In this document: one piece after another, positions 7,211 through 14,151 of the stretch
How the letters are laid out: each line of letters starts with the position of its first letter
Position numbering within the stretch: position 1 is the first letter of the stretch
Source: an uncultured Pseudomonadota bacterium
Lineage (GTDB): Bacteria > Pseudomonadota > Gammaproteobacteria > Burkholderiales > Casimicrobiaceae
DNA: 14,695 nt
Direction: 5' to 3'
NCBI GenBank assembly: GCA_937958295.1
Contig: CALFEY010000154.1
Span: 1 to 14,695, forward strand
The notes under the pieces: model-generated
What the model was told of the DNA's origin: nothing
Database searches by the model: none
What the model saw: the letters and a program-made list of their open reading frames with translations, nothing else
Made by a program: the position numbers and the translations under genes

Positions 7211-8458
7211 CTAGATCGCGCCTTCGGCGCGCAGTGCGGCAATCTGATCCTTGCTGTAGCCGAGCTCGGCCATCACCTCGTCGGTGTGCTCGCCGAGCAG
7301 CGGCGAGCGCGTGACCTCGGTGGGGCTGTCGGACATCTTGATCGGGTTGCCGACTGTCAGATACTTGCCGCGCTTGGGATGGTCCACTTCGACGACCGTG
7401 CCCGTCTTGCGCAGGGACGGCTCTTCGGCGATCTCCTTCATCGACAGGATCGGCCCGCACGGGATGTCGCGCTTGTTGAGGATGTCCATGGCCTCGAACT
7501 TCGTCTTGGTCATGGTCCATTTCTCGATCTCGCCGAAGATCTCCATGAGGTGCGGCAAGCGGGCCTTGGGGGTGGCGTAGCGCGGATCCTCGAGCCACTC
7601 GGGGCGGCCGATCACCTCGCAGATGTCCTTCCACACAGGCGCCTGCGTGATGAAGTAGATGTAGGCGTTCGGGTCGGTTTCCCAGCCCTTGCACTTCAGG
7701 ATCCAGCCCGGCTGGCCGCCGCCCGAGGCGTTGCCTGCGCGCGGCACGGCCTCGAGGAACTTGCCGTTGGGATACTGGGGATACTCGTGCATCACGCCGG
7801 TGCGGTCGAGCCGCTGCTGGTCGCGCAGCTTCACGCGGCAGAGGTTGAGCACACCATCCTGCATCGCGGCCAGCACCTTCTGCCCCTTGCCCGTCGCGTT
7901 GCGCTGGTACAGCGCGGCGACGATGCCGAGGGCGAGATGCAGGCCCGTGCCGGAATCACCGATCTGCGCGCCCGTGACGAGCGGCGGGCCGTCGTCGAAG
8001 CCGGTGGTGGATGCGGCACCGCCCGCGCACTGCGCGACGTTCTCGTAGACCTTGCAGTCTTCGTACGGGCCGGGCCCGAAGCCCTTGACCGAGGCCACGA
8101 TCATTCGCGGATTGAGCTCCTGGATGCGCTCCCATGTGAAGCCCATGCGGTCGAGCGCACCCGGGGCGAAGTTCTCCACGAGGACGTCGCACTTCTTGAC
8201 CAGCGCCTCGAGCACTTCCTTGCCCTTGGGCTTCTTGGCGTCGATCGTGACCGAGCGCTTATTGTGGTTCAGCATCGTGAAGTAGAGGCTGTCCACGTCC
8301 GGGATATCGCGCAGCTGGCCGCGCGTGATGTCGCCCTCGCCCGCGCGCTCGACCTTGATCACGTCGGCGCCGAACCAGGCGAGAAGTTGCGTGCAGGTCG
8401 GCCCTGACTGCACGTGGGTGAAATCGAGAATGCGAACGCCGTCTAGTGCCTTGCCCAT
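7211..8458 (-). CDS. frc: Formyl-CoA:oxalate CoA-transferase
   Basis: This 415-residue class III CoA-transferase moves CoA from formyl-CoA to oxalate, making oxalyl-CoA and formate. It aligns end to end with E. coli YfdW and Oxalobacter FRC: LDFTHVQSGPTCTQLLAWFGADVIKVER (11-38), RDIPDVDSLYFTMLNHNKRS (50-69), VYENVAQCAGGAASTTGFDDGPP (138-160), catalytic Asp168 in GAQIGDSGTG, LRDQQRLDRTG and GQPGWILKCKGWETDPNAYIYF. Residue 48 is Gln (TRGQL), as in YfdW; Oxalobacter FRC has Trp there. The glycine loop reads SGGGQ (245-249) instead of the usual GGGGQ. ATG 8458 has GAGGG upstream and gives the family's N-terminus (MGKALDGVRILDF); a longer frame to 8500 adds an unsupported tail. It follows oxc by 120 bases and precedes the synthetase by 22. 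Confidence 0.96.
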   Translation of the reverse strand: MGKALDGVRILDFTHVQSGPTCTQLLAWFGADVIKVERAGEGDITRGQLRDIPDVDSLYFTMLNHNKRSVTIDAKKPKGKEVLEALVKKCDVLVENFAPGALDRMGFTWERIQELNPRMIVASVKGFGPGPYEDCKVYENVAQCAGGAASTTGFDDGPPLVTGAQIGDSGTGLHLALGIVAALYQRNATGKGQKVLAAMQDGVLNLCRVKLRDQQRLDRTGVMHEYPQYPNGKFLEAVPRAGNASGGGQPGWILKCKGWETDPNAYIYFITQAPVWKDICEVIGRPEWLEDPRYATPKARLPHLMEIFGEIEKWTMTKTKFEAMDILNKRDIPCGPILSMKEIAEEPSLRKTGTVVEVDHPKRGKYLTVGNPIKMSDSPTEVTRSPLLGEHTDEVMAELGYSKDQIAALRAEGAI

Positions 8459-8499
8459 TGCGATCCCTCGTTTAACACTCGTTTTACGTGGCATTTCCA

Positions 8500-8531
8500 T
8501 TCGAATCGTCGGGTTTCACCCGCGATTCGAA
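8500..8531. repeat. Inverted repeat 1 in oxc-frc gap
   Basis: A 9-bp perfect arm pair, TTCGAATCG (8500-8508) with CGATTCGAA (8523-8531), encloses a second short stem GGGT (8511-8514) / ACCC (8518-8521) with a 3-base loop. The 7-mer CGAATCG appears three times in this gap (8502, 8538, and inverted at 8523). It may act in the RNA between the two cistrons, or be a dispersed intergenic element of this genome. Confidence 0.55.
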
Positions 8532-8542
8532 ACAAACCGAAT

Positions 8543-8572
8543 CGAACGAAGGCAGGCTTCTGCCTTCGTTCG
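8543..8572 (-). terminator. Strong hairpin directly after oxc (partial terminator or RNA stabiliser)
   Basis: A perfect 13-bp stem, CGAACGAAGGCAG (8543-8555) with CTGCCTTCGTTCG (8560-8572) and a 4-base loop, begins 6 bases after the oxc stop on the minus strand. The transcript then reads ATTCGGTTTGTTTCG, moderately T-rich but not a clean T-run. A leaky terminator or 3' end protection, making more oxc than downstream mRNA, would fit. Full termination is unlikely because I see no clear promoter for frc. Confidence 0.5.
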
Positions 8573-8578
8573 CGCGGA

Positions 8579-10345
8579 TTACTTCTTTTTGGCCGTGGGA
8601 TTGAGGCTCGTGATGCGGCCACTCTCCGTGCCTCCGCCCTCGTCGATCACCGCATTGATGAGCGTGGGCCGCTTGCTGCGGATCGCCTCTTCCATGGCGG
8701 CACGCAGCTCGGTGGGCGTCTTCACATGCACGCCGACGCCGCCCCATGCCTCCATCATCTTCTCGTAGCGCGCGTCCTTGACGAACACGAGCGGCGACGG
8801 ATCGGCGCCCCCCGTGGGGTTCTTCTCGTCCCCCCGGTACACGCCGTTGTTGTTCATGATCACGATGCACACCGGCAGGTTGTACCGGCAGATCGTCTCG
8901 GTCTCCATCCCGGAGAAGCCGAACGCGGAGTCGCCCTCCACCGCGATCACCTGCTGCCCCGTCACCACCGCGGCGGCAACGCAGTAACCCATGCCGACGC
9001 CCATGATTCCCCACGTGCCGACGTCGATGCGCTTGCGCGGCTTGTACATGTCCACGATGGAGCGGGTGAAGTCGAGCGCGTTGGCGCCCTCGTTCACGAG
9101 CATCGCGTCGGGATTGGCCTTGACGATATCGCGCACCACGTTGAGCGCGCTCTGGAAGCTCATGGGCGACGGGTTCTTCGCGAGGGTTTCGGCCATCTTG
9201 GCCACGTTCTTGGTCCTGCGCTCGGCAATGGCGCCCGTCCACTCGGCAGGCGGCTTGGGGAAGCTCGGCCCCATGGCCGCGAGCAGCGCCGACACGCAGG
9301 ACGCGATATCGCCCACCACGGGCGCCTCGATGCGCACGTTGCTGTCCGCTTCCTGCGGCGAGATGTCGATCTGGATGAAGCGCTGGCCTCCCCACGACTT
9401 GGACGTGGCGCCGCCCCACGTCTTGCCCTTGCCCTGCGACAGCAGCCAGTTGAGCCGCGCACCGATCAGCATCACGACGTCCGCTTCGGGCAGCACGTAG
9501 GAGCGCGCGGCGGACGCCGACTGCTCGTGCGTGTCGGGCAGAAGGCCCTTGGCCATCGACATCGGCAGGTACGGAATGCCGGTCTTCTCCACGAGCGACT
9601 TGATGTCGGCATCGGCCTGCGCGTACGCGGCGCCCTTGCCGAGGATGATGAGTGGCTTTTTCGCGGACTTGAGGAGGTCGACAGCGCGCTGCACGGCCTC
9701 CGACGACGGGATCTGGCGCGGCGCCGCATCGACGACCTTGATGAGCGAGTTGCGGCCCGCGACCGCTTCCATCGCCTGCGGGAAGAGCTTGGCGGGCAGG
9801 TCGAGATACACGCCACCGGGACGCCCCGACACGGCCGCCCGGATCGCGCGGGCCACGCCCACGCCGATGTCCTCCGCATGCAGCACGCGGAACGCGGCCT
9901 TGCACAGCGGCTTGGCGATGGCGAGCTGGTCGAGCTCCTCGTAGTCGCCCTGCGCGAGGTCCACGACCTCGCGCTCGGAGGAGCCACTGATGAGGATCAT
10001 CGGGAAGCAGTTGACCGTGGCGTGCGTGAGCGCGGTCACGCCGTTGAGAAAGCCGGGGGCGGACACCGTAAGGCAGATGCCGGGCTTCTGGGTGAGGAAG
10101 CCGGCAATGGAGGCGGCGTAGCCGGCGTTCTGCTCGTGCCGGAACGCAAGCACGCGCAGCCCCTCCTTCTGCATGCGGCGCGTGAGGTCGGTGATCGGGA
10201 TGCCGGGCAGGCCGAAGATCGTGTCGATGCCGTTGAGCTTCAGCGCCTCGATCACGAGTTGGAAGCCGTCGATCTCTTCCGCGGCGGAAGGGGAGGGGGA
10301 GGGTGCGTCGTTGACCGAGGCGGGCTTGCTTGCAGCTTGTTCCAT
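8579..10345 (-). CDS. oxc: Oxalyl-CoA decarboxylase
   Basis: This 588-residue thiamine-diphosphate enzyme converts oxalyl-CoA to formyl-CoA and CO2. It has the three-domain layout of its family: pyrimidine-binding (about 25-190), central (about 205-365) and diphosphate-binding (about 395-575) domains. Glu71 in FRHEQNAGYAA is the cofactor-activating glutamate; GDSAFGFSGME (471-481) through NNNGVY (498-503) is the ThDP/Mg motif. Residues equivalent to Oxalobacter OXC Glu56, Tyr120, Tyr483 and Ser553 are all present (71, 135, 503, 575), and the end TESGRITSLN matches the CoA-closing C-terminal tail. The start at 10345 has GGAGAG 6 bases upstream; a frame extension to 10516 is Arg/Pro-rich, runs through the promoter and is rejected. 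The N-terminus is about 15 residues longer than OXC and low in complexity (SPSPSAAEE). First gene of the operon. Confidence 0.97.
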   Translation of the reverse strand: MEQAASKPASVNDAPSPSPSAAEEIDGFQLVIEALKLNGIDTIFGLPGIPITDLTRRMQKEGLRVLAFRHEQNAGYAASIAGFLTQKPGICLTVSAPGFLNGVTALTHATVNCFPMILISGSSEREVVDLAQGDYEELDQLAIAKPLCKAAFRVLHAEDIGVGVARAIRAAVSGRPGGVYLDLPAKLFPQAMEAVAGRNSLIKVVDAAPRQIPSSEAVQRAVDLLKSAKKPLIILGKGAAYAQADADIKSLVEKTGIPYLPMSMAKGLLPDTHEQSASAARSYVLPEADVVMLIGARLNWLLSQGKGKTWGGATSKSWGGQRFIQIDISPQEADSNVRIEAPVVGDIASCVSALLAAMGPSFPKPPAEWTGAIAERRTKNVAKMAETLAKNPSPMSFQSALNVVRDIVKANPDAMLVNEGANALDFTRSIVDMYKPRKRIDVGTWGIMGVGMGYCVAAAVVTGQQVIAVEGDSAFGFSGMETETICRYNLPVCIVIMNNNGVYRGDEKNPTGGADPSPLVFVKDARYEKMMEAWGGVGVHVKTPTELRAAMEEAIRSKRPTLINAVIDEGGGTESGRITSLNPTAKKK

Positions 10346-10415
10346 GAAGATCTCTCCGGGCGGCCGTGCTCTCGCGGGCGAACGCGGGCAACGTTTGCCA
10401 TTGCGCTTGGGATAG

Positions 10416-10432
10416 GGCGGGCGAGGCCCGCC
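10416..10432 (-). other. Hairpin in the oxc 5' leader
   Basis: A 7-bp GC stem, GGCGGGC (10416-10422) with GCCCGCC (10426-10432) and a 3-base loop, lies in the predicted untranslated leader of about 130 bases before oxc. A smaller stem GAAGCC/GGCTTC (10447-10452, 10463-10468) lies closer to the predicted 5' end. TAGGAGGA just upstream of the first stem looks like a ribosome site but has no start codon within range. No known riboswitch is recognised; the role is unknown. Confidence 0.3.
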
Positions 10433-10484
10433 GGTCCTCCTACAGCGAAGCCGTGCGTGCTTGGCTTCTCTAGATATTCGGCGT

Positions 10485-10513
10485 AACGTATGTGGTATAT
10501 CAGGCCTTGTCAA
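10485..10513 (-). promoter_or_regulatory. Predicted sigma70-type promoter of the oxalate operon
   Basis: On the minus strand a perfect -35 TTGACA (10513-10508) is followed by a 17-base spacer and a -10 TACGTT (10490-10485), which keeps the important first, second and last bases of TATAAT. Transcription would start near 10478, leaving about 130 bases of leader before oxc. It is the best promoter match I found in the window and is placed where the divergent regulator would act. Seen by eye, not scored. Confidence 0.6.
10493..10502. promoter_or_regulatory. Candidate GntR operator within the oxc promoter spacer
   Basis: TGGTATATCA (10493-10502; TGATATACCA on the other strand) is a 10-bp near-palindrome with 8 of 10 positions symmetric. 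It resembles TGGTATACCA-type sites bound by FCD-class GntR regulators such as UxuR/ExuR, and NanR's GGTATA repeats. It lies between the -35 and -10 of the oxc promoter, so a bound repressor would block RNA polymerase. The link to the adjacent regulator is inference. Confidence 0.45.
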
Positions 10514-10526
10514 CACCCGGCCACAC

Positions 10527-10532
10527 TAAAAT
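10527..10532 (+). promoter_or_regulatory. Possible -10 element for the gntR gene
   Basis: TAAAAT lies about 70 bases before the gntR start. No good -35 is at the right distance (TTGTCA at 10507-10512 would leave only 14 bases), so this is a weak assignment. If used, the start point would be near 10539, with the candidate operator just upstream. Confidence 0.25.
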
Positions 10533-10600
10533 CGAGGGTGCACTTCCGGAGGACGTGACCGCCCGGGACCACGCCCCGCTCCTTTGCGCTGCAGCAAACC

Positions 10601-11302
10601 ATGAACGAGACCACCGCTCCGGTCCTGCCCCCGCTCACGCCCATTGGCGTGGGCGTGAGCTTGCGCGACCAGGCCTACGCTGCCTTGAAGCAGATGATCA
10701 CGGAAGCGGACATCTACGCGCATCCGGAGGAGATCCGCCTCGACGAAAAGCAACTCTCCTCGGCGCTGGGCGTGTCGCGCACGCCCATCCGCGAGGCGAT
10801 GACGCTCCTCGAGCAGGAGGGCTTCCTGCGCACCGAGCCGCGCCGCGGCATCTTCATCGTGCGCAAGACGAAGAAGCAGATCATCGAGATGATCGAGATG
10901 TGGGCAGCGCTCGAGAGCATGGCGGCGCGGCTGGCCACCACCAACGCCACCGATGAGGAGATCGCCGGCCTGCGCCGGATGTTCGACGAGTTCCGCACCG
11001 AGGCGCCGGCGGATCACCTCGAGGAATACAGCGACGCGAACATCGCCTTCCACCAGGCGATCATCCGGCTGTCGGGGTCGCACCTCATGGGCAAGACCAT
11101 CGACAACCTCTTCATTCACGTGCGCGCGATCCGCAAGATGACGATCTCGCAGAAGGACCGCGCCGCGCGCTCCATCAAGGACCACATGCGCATCATCGAG
11201 GCGCTCGAGCAGCGCGACACCGAGCTCGCCGAGCGTCTGGTGCGCCAGCACTCCCTCGACCTCGCCGCGCACGTCGAGAAGTACTGCGACTTCCTCGACT
11301 GA
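10601..11302 (+). CDS. GntR-family transcriptional regulator, FCD subfamily
   Basis: This 233-residue DNA-binding protein has a winged helix-turn-helix at about 20-88 (LRDQAYAALKQMI, then LDEKQLSSALGVSRTPIREAMTLLEQEGFLRTEPRRGIFIV), the GntR signature. An all-helical FCD ligand-binding domain follows (about 95-228), with likely metal or ligand contacts Asn147/His151 (NIAFHQAI), His195 (DHMRIIEAL) and His217 (RQHSLDLAAH). Such regulators often sense small carboxylates and repress adjacent catabolic operons. It is divergent from oxc across a 255-base gap with a candidate operator, so control of the oxalate operon is the best guess; whether oxalate, oxalyl-CoA or formate is sensed is unknown. The ATG at 10601 lacks a clear ribosome site, but an in-frame stop at 10556 leaves no better start. 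Confidence 0.9.
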   Translation: MNETTAPVLPPLTPIGVGVSLRDQAYAALKQMITEADIYAHPEEIRLDEKQLSSALGVSRTPIREAMTLLEQEGFLRTEPRRGIFIVRKTKKQIIEMIEMWAALESMAARLATTNATDEEIAGLRRMFDEFRTEAPADHLEEYSDANIAFHQAIIRLSGSHLMGKTIDNLFIHVRAIRKMTISQKDRAARSIKDHMRIIEALEQRDTELAERLVRQHSLDLAAHVEKYCDFLD

Positions 11303-11311
11303 TCGCACCGC

Positions 11312-11326
11312 GAGGCGCGTCGCCTC
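11312..11326. terminator. Small hairpin between gntR and the TSUP gene
   Basis: GAGGCG (11312-11317) pairs with CGCCTC (11321-11326) around a 3-base loop, 9 bases after the gntR stop, in the 44-base gap between converging genes. No T-run follows. It may be a weak shared terminator. Confidence 0.3.
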
Positions 11327-11346
11327 AGCACTGCCCAGGCAGCCGC

Positions 11347-12153
11347 CTACAGGTGCAGCGCCTTCCACAGCATGTAGGCGCCGAGGAAGAAAAGCATCGT
11401 CGAGAAGACGAAGCGCAGCTTGGCCACGGGCAGCGCGTGGGCCACGCGCGCCCCCACCGGCGCCAGCAACGTGCTGGTGATCACGATCCCCACCAGCGCC
11501 GGGAGATAGACGTAGCCCACCGCATACGGCGGCAGCCCCGCCTTGCCCCAGCCCGCGAACATGAAGCCGATCGTCGCGGCGATGGCCACGGGAATGCCTA
11601 TAGCGGCCGACGTGGCCACTGCCGTGTGTAGCTTGACGTTGCAGCGGGTCATGAAGGGCACGGCGAGGAACGCGCCGCCAGTGCCGACCATCCCCGCCAC
11701 GGTGCCGATGAGCGTCCCCATCGCCGTGAGGCCCACGGTCCCGGGCAGCTGGCGATCCGCCACCGTGGGACGGTTGCGCAGCATGCGCCAGGCCCCCCAC
11801 CAGATGAATGCCCCGAACACCGCCGCCATCAGCGCCGGCGGCATTGCACTCGCGATCTGCGGGCCTAGCAGCGAGCCGAGCACGATGCCGGGCGACATCG
11901 TCTTCACCACGCGCCAGTCGACGGCGCCTTTGGCGTGATGCGCCCGCGCCGACGAGAACGCGGTGAACACGATCGTACCGGCGGACGTGCCGATGGCCAT
12001 CGGCACGATGTGCTCGCGCGCGAAGCCTTGCGAAAAGAACACCTCGACCAGCACCGGCACCATCGTGAAGCCGCCACCGATGCCCAGGAGGCCCGCCATG
12101 AAGCCGACGAAGGCCCCGAGGACCAGGAAGATCGGGATCAGCGCGAAGTTCAT
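11347..12153 (-). CDS. Sulfite exporter TauE/SafE (TSUP) family membrane protein
   Basis: This 268-residue inner-membrane protein shows the internal duplication typical of TSUP anion transporters: GFMAGLLGIGGGFTMVPVL near the N-terminus and GTVAGMVGTGGAFLAVPFM in the second half, each opening a set of hydrophobic helices (about eight in total). The C-terminal GYVYLPALVGIVITSTLLAPVGARVAHALP is also a family feature. The start at 12153 has AGGA upstream and places the first helix right after MNFALIP; an extension to 12186 is unlikely. Known members export or import sulfite, sulfoacetate and other small anions, but the substrate here cannot be assigned. It converges on gntR and follows the EVE gene by 82 bases, so it may be co-transcribed with that gene and not with the oxalate operon. 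Confidence 0.9.
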   Translation of the reverse strand: MNFALIPIFLVLGAFVGFMAGLLGIGGGFTMVPVLVEVFFSQGFAREHIVPMAIGTSAGTIVFTAFSSARAHHAKGAVDWRVVKTMSPGIVLGSLLGPQIASAMPPALMAAVFGAFIWWGAWRMLRNRPTVADRQLPGTVGLTAMGTLIGTVAGMVGTGGAFLAVPFMTRCNVKLHTAVATSAAIGIPVAIAATIGFMFAGWGKAGLPPYAVGYVYLPALVGIVITSTLLAPVGARVAHALPVAKLRFVFSTMLFFLGAYMLWKALHL

Positions 12154-12235
12154 CGACGGGTCCTGCAGGCGCGCGCCGGCGCGCACGCCCTCCGTGGCGC
12201 CGCCGTGCGCCCCGTCCCTTCGCAGACGCGCGCCG

Positions 12236-12681
<446 letters not shown>

Positions 12682-12697
<16 letters not shown>

Positions 12698-13146
12698 TCG
12701 ACCTCCAGACCCATCCGTGCCGGCCCTGTGGCTCCTGCCACGAGAGAGGATACGAAACCCGACGTGGTCCGACGGTGCAGGATACATTCCGTCGCTTGCG
12801 TCGCTTTGAAAGGTATCACAGGGCGACCCAGGCGCTTGGCAAGCCCCGTCCTGTCGAGCCGATCCGACGCGGGCCGCGCCGCGATGACGGCGATGGGCAG
12901 GAGCACGAACGCCCAAACGAAGTAACCCACCATCGCGACACCGCAGAACACACCGGAAGCGAAGCGAAAGCGACGCGCCGAATCGCCGGAGGCGCCACCC
13001 GCCCGTTGCAGGCACCACAACGCGAGGAAGATCCACGCCGCGGGCAAAGGTGGCGTGCACCCGCCGCACGCCCTCGACGCTCGTTCCGGCAAGTCCATGT
13101 GGCGGGCCGCGACGAGGCGGTAGGCCACGACGATGGCCCTAGGCAC
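12682..13146 (-). CDS. Possible small membrane protein, doubtful
   Basis: A 154-codon frame from a GTG at 13146 ends inside the first codons of the EVE gene. It contains two hydrophobic stretches, AAWIFLALWCL and GVFCGVAMVGYFVWAFVLLPIAVIAA, which could be membrane helices, and the early part has a fair G/C third-position bias. Against it: no ribosome site, many Arg/Cys residues, a C-terminal part that looks non-coding (from about residue 105), and no family I recognise. It might be a decayed gene. It is listed because the stretch otherwise has no gene. Confidence 0.22.
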
Positions 13147-13233
13147 GCCGCGGGACGCGGGACGCGGGACGCGGGATAGTGTCGTCGCCCAGCGACGAGC
13201 GAGATCGCCTGCGAACCGCCGACGGAAGCGCGG
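12698..13233. other. 536-base stretch without a confident gene
   Basis: Between the EVE and methyltransferase starts/stops I see only the doubtful membrane-protein frame, an Arg-rich opposite-strand frame that looks like a shadow, and the CGCGGGA tandem repeat. The part nearest the EVE start (12698-12830) is less GC-rich than the genes and probably contains its promoter, though no clear -35/-10 pair stands out. Confidence 0.5.
13149..13176. repeat. Four tandem copies of a 7-bp repeat (CGCGGGA)
   Basis: Four perfect head-to-tail copies of CGCGGGA occupy 28 bases, just upstream of the doubtful small frame and 57 bases past the methyltransferase stop. The unit length is not a multiple of three, and no gene is disrupted. 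It could vary in copy number between strains. Confidence 0.8.
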
Positions 13234-14034
13234 CTACCGGGCCACCACGTACACGTGACTCTCGTACGTCTCGCCGGCGCTCAAGTCGGTGACCCGATGC
13301 AACACGCGTCCGCCGCCCGCGCCCACGGCCGCCTCCACCGCCGGATGCGGCAGGAGGTTCATATCGATGGTGACCGTTCCTTCGCCGGTATCGATCGGGC
13401 TCTGGAACACGGTCTGCGTGCTCGCGTCGCGAACGCCCGTCACCACCTGGAACACCGCGATCCCGCCGGGCTTCAGCACGCGCATGAACTCCTCCAGGTA
13501 CATGGACTGCAGCGCCGCCTGCAGGTGCTGCAAGACGATCCTTGACAGCACGAAATCGTAGCTGGCGCTCGGCAACGGCAGGCGATCGGGCTCGCCCTGC
13601 ACGTAGCGCACGCGCTCGCCGTGCCGGTTGAGGGTACGCGCCTTGGCGAGCATCGTGGCCGAGATGTCCACGCCGTCCACACGGTCGAAGCGCAGCGCGA
13701 GCGCCTGCGTGAGACGGCCCACGCCCGCGCCGAAGTCGAGGGCCGCGCCGCGCTCATGGGCCACGCCGAGGCGTGCGAGCAGGTCGAACACGTGCCGCAC
13801 CTCCACCGCGCCGGTATCGAAGAACGCGTCTTCCTCCCAGCGATTGCCGCGCTTGTCGGGAGTGGACACGATCGCCCACAGCGGATCGTGGCGGGCGAGC
13901 GTTTCCCAGCTCCGGCTCACGCGATCGGCCTCCCCGGCATCGATGGCCGGGGCGCGCGCTGCGCCGCGGCCGAAGCGCGCCGCGAGACGGGACCAGAGGG
14001 AGGACGGGGCGCGGGCGCCGTGCGAGCTCGACAT
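13234..14034 (-). CDS. Class I SAM-dependent methyltransferase
   Basis: This 266-residue soluble protein has a Rossmann-type methyltransferase core. SAM motif I is ALDFGAGVGRLTQAL (98-112), the acidic end of strand 2 is VDGVDIS (119-125), motif for strand 4 is SYDFVLSRIVLQHL (158-171), and LKPGGIAVFQVV (187-198) follows, all as in methyltransferase type 11/25 proteins. An N-terminal extension of about 90 residues includes SRSWETLARHDPLWAIVSTPDKRGNRWEEDAFFDTG, a segment also found in methyltransferases next to sugar or lipid biosynthesis genes. The substrate is unknown. The ATG at 14034 has no clear ribosome site. The gene follows the transglutaminase-like gene by 117 bases on the same strand. 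Confidence 0.85.
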   Translation of the reverse strand: MSSSHGARAPSSLWSRLAARFGRGAARAPAIDAGEADRVSRSWETLARHDPLWAIVSTPDKRGNRWEEDAFFDTGAVEVRHVFDLLARLGVAHERGAALDFGAGVGRLTQALALRFDRVDGVDISATMLAKARTLNRHGERVRYVQGEPDRLPLPSASYDFVLSRIVLQHLQAALQSMYLEEFMRVLKPGGIAVFQVVTGVRDASTQTVFQSPIDTGEGTVTIDMNLLPHPAVEAAVGAGGGRVLHRVTDLSAGETYESHVYVVAR

Positions 14035-14103
14035 GACCGGTGGACGTTCCTTGGCCCGCGTTGCGCGGCCCGACTAGGTTGCGTGGTTATACCTCAACCG
14101 GGA

Positions 14104-14139
14104 CGCCGCGGCGCCGTGGGACCGATGGGGCCCGCGGCG
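14104..14139 (-). terminator. Possible hairpin after the transglutaminase-like gene
   Basis: CGCCGCGG (14104-14111) can pair with CCGCGGCG (14132-14139) around a 20-base loop, just after the transglutaminase stop at 14152. The loop is large, the arms are partly self-complementary and no T-run follows, so support is weak. Confidence 0.25.
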
Positions 14140-14151
14140 GCAGGGCGGGGC

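Noticed and set aside
3847..7314. Very long plus-strand open frame (over 1100 codons) opposite tctC and the acyl-CoA synthetase
   Set aside because: Its translation is dominated by Arg, His, Leu and Ala with no domain, and it lies antisense to two clear genes. High GC content with strong codon bias produces such stop-free shadow frames.
10433..10442. TAGGAGGA in the oxc leader as the ribosome site of a leader peptide
   Set aside because: No ATG, GTG or TTG follows at a usable distance.
8726..10486. Long plus-strand open frame opposite oxc
   Set aside because: Same shadow effect; His/Arg-rich, no recognisable fold, fully antisense to a confident oxc.
10346..10516. N-terminal extension of Oxc back to 10516
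   Set aside because: The extension is Arg/Pro-rich, runs through the predicted promoter and operator, and the start at 10345 has a good ribosome site.
10526..11800. 424-codon minus-strand frame covering gntR and part of the TSUP gene
   Set aside because: It is out of frame with the TSUP gene and antisense to gntR; low-complexity translation.
12171..12184. 14-bp perfect palindrome GCGCGCCGGCGCGC in the EVE-TSUP gap
   Set aside because: Made only of G and C in a GC-rich gap and expected by chance; no T-run or paired feature.
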